Shown here piece by piece: positions 1-12,805 of a stretch of DNA of 64,000 bases. Every line of letters begins with the position of its first letter. Positions within the stretch are counted from its first letter, which is position 1. Source of the stretch: Cardinalis cardinalis (taxonomy: Eukaryota; Chordata; Aves; Passeriformes; Cardinalidae). The translations under genes were made by a program, and so were the position numbers. The stretch covers positions 7,334,116 to 7,398,115 of the forward strand of contig JACDOX010000004.1 in assembly GCA_014549065.1 (NCBI GenBank). Reading direction: 5' to 3'. Under the pieces are notes generated by a model. That model saw only the letters and a list, made by a program, of their open reading frames with translations, had not been told where the DNA came from and made no database searches.

Positions 1-1547
1 TTCACATTAGTAGTATTTAGTGCCATTTAGGACAGTAGCTCCTGACCAAGGTGGTTTTGTTAGCTTATTTCCTGTTACCATAGTTATTTGGAATAGCCAA
101 AGGAACCACTATTATTCAGAGACCACATCTGTCAGCTTAATACTTTGTGTTTCAGGTGGCATTTTTATATCCTTGTGCAATAATTATAAAATAATGATTC
201 TTGTGATTTTTTTAGCATATGTATTACAATAAGAATATACAGGGGAAAGGACTGGAGACATCATAGTTAAAACTATTATTTTATTTATATACCACTTTTT
301 GATCNCTTGTTGATTTTTTGCTAGCTGTACAAAGAATGCTTTAGTAAACAATATTGATTTGATAGAGAATGTAGAGGAATGTGTATTATGTGCACAAGAG
401 AAGTTTACATGTTTTTTCCGAATGCATTCTACATTTTTTTTTTTAGATTTTAAGTACTTTGCATTNTTCTTAACAGCAATAACACATGGAACATACTGAG
501 ATATTATACACATATCATTTGTTCTTGGGAGCCAGTATAACATACGTGGGTGTCAACTGCATATCACTGTGGTTTTTAACCAATTTATGATAGTTTTGTT
601 CTGATGCAAAGCTTAAGTATGCTGGAACCAGGATTGCCGCCCACTTTAAATGTTGTTGTTAGCAGATAGCATTTATTTCAGTGACTTTTAAATCTTAACA
701 TTATGAAGTGGTTTTAAGAGGCTCTTGTCTTTTTAAAGGAACTTTTATATTCCATCTGGGTAATGTCTACCAGCGTTGGTACTGGAGATCAGTCTGTAAC
801 ATGTAGTGTGGGTGTGGAGTTGCACATTAATGAATTCCACTGAGGTCTTGAACCTCCTAGAAAAGTAGAGTCATCCCCTTTAACTGTCCTAGCAGGGCAC
901 AACTGACTGAACCGTGGTGTTCTCTCAAAGCTGCTGTTGATCATAGAATCCTCATTGATCCTCTGGATGGAGTCCAGGAAGCCCATCACTTTGAGGAACA
1001 CATGTGTCAGACCACATGACCTTACATAATAACCACACACGTGAGAAACCCAAAGGGTGGGTAATCCGTGGGATGTCCAGTGTGGTGCTGNCAGTGGGCT
1101 GGCAACTTCTTGTGCTGGAGAGGTTTGCAACTGACACTACCTTGTGGTTTCTTCAGCTTTCGTTTGTCCTCCTGCCTTTTTTGTATAGCAGTTAGGCTAG
1201 AAGAATGGGAAATATGGCTTGTGCAGTCCACACAAATGTTTCTGGAGGAAGCTNATGGATTGTTCCTGTTGCCTCCAGTCAATTCTTTGGCTGAAATTAG
1301 CTTGAAGATTAGAGGAGAGGATACAGCCACAAACGTGCACACGCAAGCTTATAGAACAATGAGCATACCCAGAGAAATTGCCTAGAGTAAATTTTTTGTG
1401 TGTCACGTAAACAAACAGATCATAAACATTCAGCACCTGCTTGTTAGGTTTGTTTGTTAGGTTACCCCGTGCTGCCTCAGAGCTTAAGTTAAAACGCTTA
1501 CCAGTGGTGTGCTTGATCTTTAGGGATCTACTGATAGAAACAGGCTG
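1..1547. other. Unique non-coding sequence, no gene seen
   Basis: AT-rich single-copy-looking DNA with short T runs and several single N bases. The open frames here are short (up to about 119 codons), lie on both strands, and show no recognisable domain or splice-site context. I see no repeat of known family in this stretch. Confidence 0.6.
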
Positions 1548-1637
1548 AACCTCTTCACCTCGTCTTCCGTTTCTATATGTGTAAAATGGAGACTGCCTGC
1601 CTTCCCCGGGCTTAGAGAGGATTATTTACTCCTTACG
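1548..1637. repeat. Possible fossil L2/MIR-type repeat fragment
   Basis: The stretch contains a CTTCACCTCGTCTTCCGTTT block, then a TGTAAAATGGAGA block, then GAGAGGATTATTTACT. This is the order of words near the 3' end of ancient amniote L2/MIR elements (cctcagtttcc ... tgtaaaatgggga ... gtgaggattaa). It is seen by eye only and is short and diverged. It may be an L2 3' tail, a MIR-like SINE, or chance. The strand was not assigned. Confidence 0.45.
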
Positions 1638-2356
1638 GCCGGCTTTGGAGGGGAGAAGCACTAAGCAGGGCGNTGTGACGTATGGCTGCTCCGGTGGAGA
1701 TGGGGACAGAAAGGCACCAGGGTGCTCCTGGAGAGGGAGGAGCATCAGCCGGTGAGGACAAGGTCAGGAGAGTCCCTGCGTGGGCACATGGGGGTGAAGG
1801 GAAGGCCACCAGTGGCCACAGGGACACTGCAGCTGCTTAGGGCTGGCTGGCCCTGCTGGGAATATTCAGCCTGCTCTTTAGAGCAAGCAGAGTGGGACAG
1901 GCAGAGGCAAAATACCCACAGCATTTGGGTACTTACGAGCACAAACCTGTTGGATTTAATCAGCTTATGCAAAACGAACTGTACCTGGGACCTGCACGTG
2001 CTGGGCTTGCTGGGTGAGCTCAGGTTCTGACACCGGTGTGCGCAAGTCCCTGCACCTTCCCTGGGCTGAGGGTTGCTGCCTTTAGGCTCCATCACCCTGC
2101 CCCAGGCCTCCCCCAGAAAGCATACCAGGAAAGGAAAGCCACATCACTTGTCATGATCCAGCACAAATCTGGTGTTTACCTGGAAAACCATGCTTGGGTT
2201 CTGCTTGACTAAGTCAAAACCTGGTTCATGACAAGTTAACCTTATGTAGCAGCATTAGGGGAGCAAATGTTCACCTGGCTCTTCCCACCCAACTGAGTGT
2301 GTTTCTTTCTTCTTGAGGTCTAGCCATACCTGCTAGTCCCTGTTGTCTCTGTGTTC
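1638..2356. other. GC-moderate unique sequence, no gene seen
   Basis: Slightly GC-richer than its surroundings (about 1,650-2,110). Overlapping short open frames occur on both strands, which is what moderate GC gives by chance. No domain, signal or splice structure was recognised. Confidence 0.5.
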
Positions 2357-2900
2357 ACAGAATGAATTAGGTTGGGAAAGACCTCTGAGACTGAGTCCAG
2401 CCTGTGACCAAGCACCACCTAGTCAACCCAGCCATGGTAGTACTAAGTGCTATGTCCAAGTCTTTCCTTAAATACCTCAGGAATGGTGACTTCACCACAT
2501 CCCTGGACAGCCCATTTCAATATCTAATTACCCTTTCTGTGAAGAATTTCTTCATAATGTCTAGCCCAGACCTGCCTTGGCACAGCTTAAGACTGTGTCC
2601 TCTCATCCTGTTGCTGGTTGCCTGGGAGAAGAGACTGACCCCCACCCCGCTGCAATCTCCTTTCAGGCTGTTGTAGAGAGTGATAAGGTCACCCCTCAGC
2701 CTCTTTTCCTCCAAGCTAAACAATCTGAGCTCTTAGCCACTCCTCATAGGACTTGCACTCCAGACTCTTCACCAGCTTTGCTGCCCTTCTCTAGACCTGT
2801 TTCTACTCCTCAGTGTCTGTCTTGTCATGAGGGGCCCAGAAATGGACGTGGCACTCAGGGTGTGGCTTCACCAGTGCCAAGCACAGGGGAGCTCTGTTAA
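2357..2900 (-). mobile_element. CR1 LINE fragment, 3' end plus end of ORF2 (minus strand)
   Basis: On the plus strand this begins with ACAGAATGAATTAGGTTGGG, the reverse complement of the CR1 3' terminus. Read on the minus strand, it carries the CR1 ORF2 C-terminal peptide. Recognisable pieces in order are ALVKPHPECHVHFWAP (family form: ALVRPHLEYCVQFWAP), then LRGDLITLYNSLKG, LFSQATSNRMRGHSLKLC, and FFTERVIRY. CR1 is the main avian LINE and most copies are 5'-truncated, as here: homology fades near 2,900. The copy is diverged and split across frames, so it is not mobile. ORF2 would encode an endonuclease and reverse transcriptase, but only the tail beyond the RT domain survives. Confidence 0.93.
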
Positions 2901-5900
2901 GGGGATGCAGCCCCATGCCACTTGCTCTCCCCATCAGTAGCTTCCCCATAATCTGCTTAAAGGTCCTGGTGGTTTTACCCCACTGCCATGACTGGTTTTC
3001 CTTCCTGCCCATTCCCTTCAGCATCCTTGGGGATTTAACTCCGTGTGATTGGGCTGGATAATCCCCAACAGATAAAGCTGTGTCTGAAACTGGGGTGCAA
3101 TGAGCTCCCACAATGGGCAGAACAAAGGGATGCCCAAGTGCATCCCTGCCTTCCAGAGGACTTCAGATCTGTATGTTAAAGATCAGCTGGCTTCTCACAT
3201 TAACTCAACTTTGTGCTGTTGTTTTTTTTAGTGCTCCTCATCCTTTCCAAGTAGACAAAAGGCTGTAATATTAGAAAAAAAAATTATAAATCCAGGGAGA
3301 ACACACTTCTCCTTGTACAAATTAATGGTCTGTAATAACTACTGTGTAGGAATTGATTTTCTGCAGGTAACAACTTCATGGTCTTGATATGATAAAGTAA
3401 TAAAATTCTGCATTTTGTGTGTAACCTCTGCAGTATTTCAGGGCTGTGATAGAAACAGCCTTTATCATGCAAGAATAACAATTGCATTCCAACATTTTTA
3501 GATTTCAACATCAAACACAAAAGCAACAAAATAAAAAATCTGAAATTTATTATCTATTTTCATCTGAGTTTGCCAGGCCTCACATTGTAAGTGTGGTGGT
3601 ACTTCAAAGACCATGACAGTTCAGTTTAAAAAAAAATTAAATAATGTGTCATCCTCTTGAAATATTAGCATAGGAGAAAAACAAAGGAAAAACCTCTCTT
3701 GGCATCTGCATCTGCGATGGGTGGATAATTCCTTTGTCATTTTGAAGTTCTACCTAAACTTGCGACAGAAAACCTGGCACTTCATTATCATTAGGCTTCT
3801 TGCTGTCTCTTTTTGAAGCGATTGGCAGGCTCCTGACTTTCCCCATGTAGCATGAACAGGGAACCTCCAGCTCTCAGAAGCCCTAGGAGAATGCACAAGG
3901 AGTTGCATAAGGGCAGAGTGGAGCTGTGAGGTGTGATTCTGTTNTAAATGGGCTCACTTAGGCCTGGGGGATTGTTGCAGCAAGAAGCACGGCTTGGANG
4001 GTAGATGGTGTTTNTTCCTGGTATAGAGAATGAGCACTATGATTCTGGACAAGCAAATAATCCCTTAGGGTGCTTNCTGTGTCCTCTGCATCAGCTGAAA
4101 NANAGGATAGAGCACGTGGAGAACTGCTGGTTTGCCTGGCTACACACAAGTCTCATACTCATTGAAGTAAAAGTTGGTTTTTAGAGCCTACATGAAATCC
4201 ACTCATATGCCTGAGTCCTTTTTCTGTGCCTTGGACAAACTAAACTTGTGGACATGGAGTTGGTCTGAACTATGGCTAAGCATTTGTATGCTTGAACCTG
4301 CTGGCAGCCTGAGAGGATGATGCTGATCTGTGGAGGAAAACTGCATTGTGATGTCCTGTTTAGAGGGAAGCCATTGGAGAGCATGACCTAAAAGGTGCCA
4401 GAAGAGAGACAGTGTTGATACCTACTTGGGTCAANACAGACCTAGAGGGTGAAGTTGCCTTCCCAGAGCAGCAAGAGTGGGCATGGATCAGGTGCTGTGA
4501 TTCTCCTGGTTGCACAGATTGTGGTTCTCCTGGTTTTACCCAGAGCTGTTTCTTGAGAGGAGCAGGACTTATTAAAGCCATAAGAACCCCCTGGGCAGGC
4601 AGCGAGCAGATGCTGTTGATGCTTGAGTAGGACTGTAGGGCTGTTACCTNCTCTCCTGATGGTGAGGATGATGAGCCTCATCCCTCTCTACTTACATTAT
4701 CAGCACTGCAGTTCTGCAGCCAGCTCTTCTCAGTGTGGCAGTACAAGTCTTCTCTGTTTTTATGGCCACGTTTGAAATATCTTGTTGCTTATTATGTAAA
4801 GTGTCTGCTTTTCATCACTACATCTTTTTGTGTGAATGCTGTGTTGAGTTTTCAGTATGTATTTAATATTTCTTGAATGTTACATGTTAATTGCTTCCAA
4901 TTTTCTATTGCTTCATCTTTTGGCCACTTCAGCATAAGTTATTGTTATAGCTGCCCTTTTGTGAAATGTGTGATGCCTGTTCCTATTTTTCTTGTCAGTT
5001 TCATGTAAATACTTGGCATTTTAAGTAAACCTTCTTGCCTCATATATTTTGTTTAGAACAACAGATTCCCACTGAATCAAATACAGGAATTTATTTAGTT
5101 AATAGGGAGACTGTGTTGCATTACTGACTGTAAAACAGACTGTTGTAGCCTGCAGCATTAAACTGAGAATGGTGTGGTTTTTGAAAATAGAAGTTTGTGT
5201 GTTGATTCTTTTTTATATATATACATCAGGTTCTCAAAAAATCTTATTACTGCTCTTCATGCAGAATTTCACTACAAGAAATGACATGTGCTATTCCCCT
5301 AGACCTTAGCCTTTGTGTAGGGAAAAGGGTAGAGAATCTTCTTCATATTGTCTTCATGTTGTATGAAAAGGTGCTCTTTCAAAAGGCTAGTGAGGGGAAC
5401 TGGACCTCAGCAAGAAAAATGCATCAAGGTAATGTGTCCCTGACTCTGAAGTTTATGTGGCTCTTTCTTGATGGAAGGGGGAGCTGCTGGAGTCCTTTTG
5501 AAACACTGCTGAGTGTCCTTATCCCAAAGACAACTCTTGGAGGATGTAGGGGAAAGAGGATGGTACAAAGTTCAGAAGTTGCAGGGGACTGAGAAGGGAG
5601 TGACTGGCAAAGAAAGCTGCATAGATGGTGATGAGTTTTATATCAGCCCTCTTGCAAAATCTTGAATTCCCCTTGGATCTGCTGGTGACAGAGTGGCAGC
5701 TCTTCCGAGCATGTCCTTTCCCTCTGGGTAGTGAAGGATGAGAAACTTTTTCCTAGGATGTGTGAGACCTAGACCAGATGAAATGAAGGGTGGCAGGAAG
5801 GGTCTCTGCTGCAGTGTTGGGGTATTTTGTTTAATAACATGACTGTGCTGGGACTGAGAGGTGCCGATGCTTCCCCACAGTCTGAGACCACTTCTTTNTT

Positions 5901-8122
5901 TGCTGGCTGTGCAAACCCAAGTCCTACTGTTTACTCCATACAGAAAGTATTTGGCATAAAGGGGATGTGCACATAAAGACTTGTGTGAGGAAATGCAAGA
6001 TCTCCCAAAGATAGTACAGAATTGTTTCTTAATTGGGGGTGTTGTACAATATGTCATAATGGACTGTCAGAAAAATATGAAAAGTTATTTGCCTCAGTGT
6101 CTGAATATCCTCTCCAGAGCAGGGGCTGGTCTCCGGCCCATGCACAGNTGCTCTGGGCTCCATTGTGGTGAGCAGCCCCTCTGAATCCTGCACCTCATCC
6201 CTTCCACTCTTGAGGTGCTGTATTTAATAACAAGGCCACTCGCANGCTGGGATTTGCCATTGTCTTTTGTAAATTAGTGTTTTGAAAGGAAACCAGTGGA
6301 CTTTGCTGGATGCCCATGAGTTGGTCCAGGTGCTTGTTTCTAATGCAGACAGTAGTTCATTCATGGGCATAACCCAAAGAGGATGTTGTTAGTTGTATCT
6401 TTTTTTTTTTTAACTGAAAAAAGTATTTTTGTAAGTTATTTTAAAATGACATTAAGTTAAAAAACAAAACAAGCAGGTGCCATCCTAAAACATGTAGCGC
6501 ATTTACAGTTTCACGGCATAGCTCTGTTTTCTTCCTCTACACGATTGTTCCCCACAAAAGCAAGTGAACTTAAGACACCAAGCAAATGACTGATCATAAT
6601 AACCTTTAAGGTGCTGGATTGATTATTCCTTAGGTTTATGCTGCTTTGGGATGCCTGTTGATTGCATGCCGACTGCAGAAGAGTTTGTTTATCTTAATAG
6701 TTGCAAAACAAAGAAGTGCAGGACCAAAATAATGGGTTACCATTGAGGTGTTATAACTCAGAATGAAAAATAAATAGGCTAAAAATGCCTTCCATTTCTT
6801 CATAAAATAAATGAAAACAGTGTTAAACAAGTATCCAGTTATTTTTAGAAATTTCTAGAAAGCTTAAAATGCAAGGACAGGAGTATGACAGCTACCAGCC
6901 CACTACAAGACCACATGGAAATATTTAATTAAGAGACCATTTTTAGATTATAGGATATGATTTAAAACAAACTTCAGCTTGTTTTTAAAATCAAGTTACT
7001 TTCATGCAGTACCTCTAAACACAATCTATTTCTGCTTTGTCTGCCCTGCATGCACTGAGGCTGGGAGAAGGCGAGAGGGGCGCTGAAGCTGTGGGTATGC
7101 GCTCTGTGCTGCCGTGGCACTATGCACCAGATGGTCCCACCCTGCAGCTCACTTGCGGCTTATTCCCTTCAGTTTCCCAAGCCTTACTGATTTTTTTCTT
7201 ATATAAATCATGAGTTTCCTTTTCTAGCAATTAATCATTTTGCTTATTTTTTGGTTCTATATTTAATCCTTCCCATTCATCAACTCTCTCACGCATTAAT
7301 CTTCCAATATTGGAAGAGATGNGTGCATTTCTGTGCCAGTTCAGATCCCTGTCTGTATACCCCAATTTCCTCTCTTTGTTTGGGTGACCAGGAACAAGAT
7401 GCTCCAGAGGAAGGAGCAGTACTCCTGCCCCACCTCGAATGGCAAATACAACATCCTGACAGCTGGTGGTATCTTCACCCCTTAGTAATTGGGTCAAGAC
7501 TGGACAGACGTGAGATGTTTGTGTTCTTTTCCAGTGTTTTGCTGAGATGGGAAACTCATATCCATTCACTTTTTTAATCCAAATGGACTCTTGGCCTGCC
7601 TGGTATAAAGGGAAATGAATTATTTTTGGGTAAATTGTGTGTTGTATAGAGTATTTTGTTTTACACATAGTGATTTTTTATTTGTGTGAAANTTATTTTC
7701 TTCTTGAGTTACAAGAAACACAATCTCCTGTTTTATCATCACAGTTTATTTTCTAAAACAAGTATTTTAAGCAGACNAAATGGAGCATGTTATCCAGAAC
7801 TGGAGCACACCTTCTTTCCTCTCAGCAGCACTAGGGCAAGGGTTTTGCTGTCTCCCCTTTTTTTGGGAGTCACCCATTGTCGGAGTGCCCATGTTCAGAG
7901 CCATTATGGGCTGGGCAGGCACTGGTCCTGTGCTGTCCTCCCACCACAGGAGGGCAACCCAAGCCATCCCTGGTGGCACCACTTAAACTGGAGAGGTGTT
8001 TGTCAAATGACTTAAAGGCCNCTACTGTGTGGATGCATTTCTCATTTGGTTTTTTGGTGTTTTTTTTNTTTTTTTTGACAAAACAAGGTGGAGGTATCAG
8101 CTGAGTGGCCTTCTTGAATGTG
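2901..8122. other. Unique non-coding sequence, no recognised gene
   Basis: Long AT-leaning stretch with no recognised repeat family. It contains short AT dinucleotide and T-run simple sequence (for example TATATATATA near 5,214 and a T run near 6,402). N bases cluster at 3,944-4,104 and 8,022-8,150. The longest open frame is on the minus strand at 7,231-7,668 and is described separately. Confidence 0.55.
7231..7668 (-). other. Minus-strand open frame of 145 codons, unrecognised
   Basis: An open minus-strand frame whose last 100 codons read in a protein-like way and end in MRERVDEWEGLNIEPKNKQND before TAA, once the first residue of that string is set aside. A plausible acceptor (GAGTTTCCCATCTCAG on the minus strand) lies inside the frame at about plus coordinate 7,547. 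No AATAAA lies close after the stop, no family is recognised, and one codon contains an N. Frames of this length occur about as often as expected by chance in this window, so coding potential is only a weak possibility. Confidence 0.12.
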
Positions 8123-8383
8123 GGTAGGACAAGGNGTANTGGCTTTAAANTGAAAGAGGATGGGTTTAGATTAGATATTGGGAGGAAATTCTTCACTGTG
8201 AGTTTGGTGAAGCACTGGAACAGGTTATCCAGAGAATCAGAATCCCACTCCTTGGGAGTGTTCAAGGCCAGGTTGGATAGGGCTTTGAGCAACCTGGTCT
8301 AGTGAAAAGTGTCCATGGCAGGGGACTTGGAAGTAGGTAATCTTTAAGGTCTCTTCCAACCCAAACCATTCTATGATCTATGA
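8123..8383 (+). mobile_element. CR1 LINE 3' fragment (plus strand)
   Basis: Plus-strand CR1 tail. It begins at GGTAGGACAAGG and carries the ORF2 C-terminal peptide pieces GFRLDIGRKFF, LVKHWNRLSRE and LGVFKARLDRALSNLV. It ends with CTTCCAACCCAAACCATTC followed by TATGATCTATGA, the typical CR1 3' terminus with its short repeat. The copy is about 260 bp and 5'-truncated. Several N bases at 8,135-8,150 fall in its first part. Confidence 0.95.
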
Positions 8384-11300
8384 ATAAGAGCTCTTTTTTT
8401 CCAAGATGCACCTGCAGCACATATGTAGATTGTTTTATTTTACTCATATCTATGAATTCTACAGAAAACTTTATGAAAGCCACATCATGTCTCCTAAGCC
8501 ATTCTCCCAACCAGCCCCTGGCTTAAAAACACTTCATGGGAAGGGTGGGGGGATGTGCTGAGGTGTTGACACCTGCAGCATCAATTTGAAAGACCTGAGG
8601 CTCTCGTATCGAGTGCAGTAGGGCTTCCCATGGAGCANCCTGGCCTGTAGAGCCTACAAGAGGGTGACAAGGGGTTTTATAGCTCTGGATTTGAATACAT
8701 GCATGCAATGCCTTATTTTTGGCAACATGTGCTGCCAGCATCTCTTACCATTCCATGACTTACTGAGGCATGTGAATAACTTCCCGCTTCTCAACTGCAG
8801 GTTGATAGTGGTGCCCTTTGGGGACTTGTGTGAACTCCTTTAGAGTACATAGTGTTGCTTTGCCTTTAGTGTGTGTACATAACTGCTCAGATAAAACAAA
8901 CTCATAGTACCTNGCTGCAGCTGTCAGTTAAGGGAAGTTGTGCATTTTTCCTTTGAGTTTTGGGATAATTTTTCTCCAGCCTTTCATTCTTTGGAAGTCC
9001 TAGTAGCATGCTACTTTTTAGATCTCTCTCTTTCTTTACAGAGGAAAAGTCACTTTCTGATTTTTTTGTGTTCAGAATTATGCAAAGGAGTTGCTGAACA
9101 TAAACATGCAACTGTAAGTGCCATAGAAATGTACTCCACAAAGATTCCACTGTTAACCACACCAAAGAAAACAAAAATGCAAGGTTATTCAGATCAAGGT
9201 CACATGCAGGAAGTGACATTTAAATTCTTACTCATTTAAAATTAAGCCATCTTACCATTTCCCTCTTCTGAAGTGCTGTAGATTTTCCATTAGTTAAAGG
9301 GCTGTCTTGCAGGTCTTCAAGAATAAGTTTTTCCATTATTTTTTAGAGTCTTGAGCTGTAGGTCTTTTTTAAAATGATAGAATGCATGTGAGTGTAAGAA
9401 CTGTGTACATTTAATTGGCTATTTGAGAAGCTGTGCTGGAAGACTGACCTCAGAAACATTAGGAAATAGCAGTTCCACTGCTTATCTTTACAGTTCATAA
9501 AAAGTATTGTTTAATTCTTGGAAGAAGAGGGTGTTTCAGTTTTGCTCAGTTTTTGTCTTTGTTCTGATTTGCTTTCCTTTTTTGGTGTTTTTCCTTGTCT
9601 ACTTCAGTGCTGGAATATAGTATTGAAACAACTGTGTGGTTTATGGCTTTTACTCCAAAGTTTTTCATTTATTCATTGTGTTGAGCCTTCTGTAAACAGA
9701 TTTTCTTGAATCCAAACGAACAAGGGCTGTGATCTGGGGCCAGTTTTGGCTGTGAAATCATCAGGGTCAAAATCCCTTGTATACATCCAGTCCCAGGGGC
9801 AGTGGGCTTGGGCTTGTCCAGGTGTTGACCTTCCCCACTACTCCCAGCTGAGCTCTTGCCTGGATGGTATCTTGAGCTGTGGGTCCCCTCCACCACTGAA
9901 ATTGTCTAAACAAGCGTGTTCTCCTAACTTTTTGAAGGAGTGTTGCTGGAGGAAGCATCTCTCCTTCCTCTTTCTTGAAATTGCTCATCTTCTTGCTCAC
10001 CGGTTGTGCTGTGACTCGAGTGCAGCTGTTGATGCTCCTCTGGAGCATGAAAGGACAATGCTTTGTTTCATTTCTCAGGTATCTGCCAGAAGTATTTGAT
10101 ACTGTTGAAGTATCGAGATGTTATCTGAATCACTTTTGTTCTTGAGCATTTCTCCGTTGCTACGATTGAAAACAAAACCACCAAATTTGAAGTTGAACTG
10201 TCTTTCAAATGAAGTATAACATTTAGTGTACTTTTAGCTGGTAAAATCATCACAACTGGTGCTAACTGGTGTAAATTTGATAGTTACTGGTGAATCTTGT
10301 TTATTAGACTATATGTGTGTTCCCTTTATTTACCACTTCAACACAACNTTGAGGGAAAACACATCTTCATTTCCTGTATATTATTCTGTCAGCCAGAAGT
10401 GTTTCCTATTGGAAGATGTTAAAATAAGTCTGTCAAGGAAAAAATAAATTAAAAGATCCTCTGTTAAGAAAAAGGGAAAAAAAAGCTAAAATCCTGTTAA
10501 ATAATTAAGATGCTTTGGGCTCTATCAGGATTGACAGTGTTCTTGCCACAATATACATATGCAAAAACTGTAAGAAGTTTAATATTTTATAGCAAGGATA
10601 ACTCCAAACCCTAAATCTACTGGCTTGTTTCTATGGTAACAAATATTGAAATATGTCTAGCCAACACTGTAGGTTCCCCCTATTTAATTTCTGTCTATGG
10701 GTTCTAGGAATTCATTAAGGCTGTAGAAACCTTTTAAAATTGGTACATTCTGTTGTAAAATTCCCTAAGATTAATGTTGAACACAACTCTAAATTTTAAC
10801 ATAAACGTTTCTTTGAAAGAGGCTTCTTAGCAAGTGAAGGATTAGAGTTTTATTCTAAGACTGTATGTGTGTTGATCTGGTATTTTTGTTCTTCATTGGC
10901 AAGTTGAATTTTTTTTTTCCTGTGCATGACTACTGAAAAAATGGAATTTCAGTCTATAGATTCTGATGAAAATATGGAAGGCTGCTTAACTGGAGCAGTC
11001 TGGCTGGAAGACAACAATGGTTTGAGTTCAGCGACCTGCAGGCTTTGGTTTAGTGGTCAGAACTCTGTGGCCAGAGCTACTTTTAAGGGATCCTATCCTA
11101 CTCTTAAGATTAAAATGATGATTTACAGGGAGCTTCAATATTTATTTCAATTAATTGCACCTTTTGTGTATTACAGAGCATTTTCAAAGTGTCTGATTTA
11201 AGCCATTTTGTGTTTGACATCTTTTAGTTGTTTTTCTTTTGAGGGCAGCCCGGCAGTCTTGGGAAGTAATCTAAGTGTTGGCTGTGAGATTCCATTTCCC

Positions 11301-12765
11301 TTGTGGTAACTGAAACCACAAGCACCTAGTCCCAGCTGTAAGAGGAAAATTTTGAAACTTTGAAGTCAACATCAGGTTGATGCAATATTTTGCATCTGGT
11401 TGACTAGCCAGAGTTAGATGCAGCTGGAAACATAAAGACTTCCTCCCTCAGCCTGTGGGGGGACTGGTTTTTGCTGGCATGTAGTAAAGATAATGAGGCA
11501 GCAGAAAGAAAATTTCAGAGACTGAGATTTGCAGTTAACAAACAGCTGTGTTTCAGGAGCCCGTGGTTATGGACTAAATGCGTGGTTTCTCAGAGGGCCA
11601 ATAGTATCCAACCTTTTTTCCTCTTCAAGAGACTTATAGCAGGGGACTTGGAAATCAGACCCAGCAACCTTAACTGATGGCTTGTAGGGCAAGGAGGTGC
11701 AGTTGGCAGTGACTGAAGTACTCAATAAAAGCAGAAGATGGTGTTCAGAAAAAGTGCAGTTCATTCATTCATATCCATCTGNAGCAATAAGGAAGAAGGT
11801 GGGCTATTTATTGGGCAAAGGATTATGTCCACAGTCCTGTGTGAAAAAGAATGATTTCAGTGTGAGCCTGAGGCAGTGATTTCCTCCTAGTACTGGAGGA
11901 GCTGACATTTCTTACTTACACCTCAGGCAAAGCCAGGCTGCAAGAAGGGGCCAGTGTATGTGCACAAGGGAACATGAGAAGAAAACAACAGATATCGTTG
12001 CTATTCAACTGTATTGTGAGAAAAATATCCCTTCACCTTGCAAGCCCTGGGTAAATCTCCAAAACCTCTTTTTATTACCATAAACAATATGTAGGAAAAG
12101 AATTCAGGTGGTGTACAGTGACGAAGTTGCTTTAGGTTGGGTATTGAAGGCTTGAGAGACATTCCTGTGGGATCATTCAGGGTGCACTGTTGGCAGGCAC
12201 AGTCCCACCACCACCTCCAGTGCTGGGACCAAAGCACNGTGGCAGCAGGCNGCTCCAGTGACCTGACCAGTGCCCTGCACGCCTCCCTACACACACCATG
12301 CTCGCACAGTCCAACGAGGTTGCCTTACCAGCACCAGGTTTCCCCAGACATCTGCATCTTTAAAGCAGTTGAATCATGGTGCAGTAACACAGAAACAGGA
12401 GCCCCACAGAAACAAAGGAAACCCTGCGCTTTCCTACACTTCCAGTCTGTGTGCAAGGTAGTCTAGGGTCTTCCTGCTGATTCACTGGCTCCTGCTGTGT
12501 CTCCAAGTATCCAGTCACCTNGCTGGCACCACTGGTCCCTGTGCCTTCTGTTGTGCAAGGCGTCCACAGCACCAGTTTGTGGCCTCTTGCCTGGTGCTCT
12601 TACTACCCAGGGCACAACCTGCAGCTTTCAGACTGAGCTACCTGCCCTGAATGTATTCCTTAGCAATGCCAGCTGTCATTTTGCTTCACCTTGATGTGTA
12701 TTTATCTCACCCTGGCCTGAGATACTCCTTTTTTCGTCACACATGTCCTGTGGTGTTTTTTTGAG
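8384..12765. other. Unique non-coding sequence with one exon-like segment
   Basis: AT-leaning unique DNA without a recognised repeat. The only structured item noticed is the splice-flanked segment at 9,042-9,113 (separate entry). Other open frames are short and unrecognised. Confidence 0.5.
9042..9113 (+). other. Candidate 72-nt exon (unrecognised)
   Basis: The upstream tract GATCTCTCTCTTTCTTTACA plus G is a near-ideal polypyrimidine tract and acceptor. The downstream donor is ACT|GTAAGTG. The 72 nt are open in exactly one frame (24 codons, phase 0 to 0), reading RKSHFLIFLCSELCKGVAEH and four more residues. A second strong acceptor at 9,074-9,075 (ATTTTTTTGTGTTCAG) would give a 38-nt alternative exon. 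No protein family is recognised. It may be a non-coding RNA exon or a chance pseudo-exon. Confidence 0.2.
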
Positions 12766-12805
12766 CTCTGCAGCTCCTATTTTTGAGGAAATAGGAGCTG
12801 CAGAG
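12766..12805. repeat. Perfect 17-bp inverted repeat with 6-nt loop
   Basis: Left arm CTCTGCAGCTCCTATTT (12,766-12,782) and right arm AAATAGGAGCTGCAGAG (12,789-12,805) are exact reverse complements, separated by TTGAGG. The stem would form in DNA or in RNA from either strand. It is too short for a typical animal microRNA precursor, which has a stem of about 30 bp or more. No transposon family was recognised around it. Confidence 0.95.

Noticed and set aside
2901..3140. Possible continuation of the 2.36-kb CR1 further into ORF2
   Set aside because: After the ALVKPHPECHVHFWAP block the expected ORF2 sequence is no longer recognisable.
7790..8122. Possible 5' extension of the CR1 copy at 8,123
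   Set aside because: The sequence upstream of GGTAGGACAAGG does not follow the CR1 order, so the copy is taken as truncated there.
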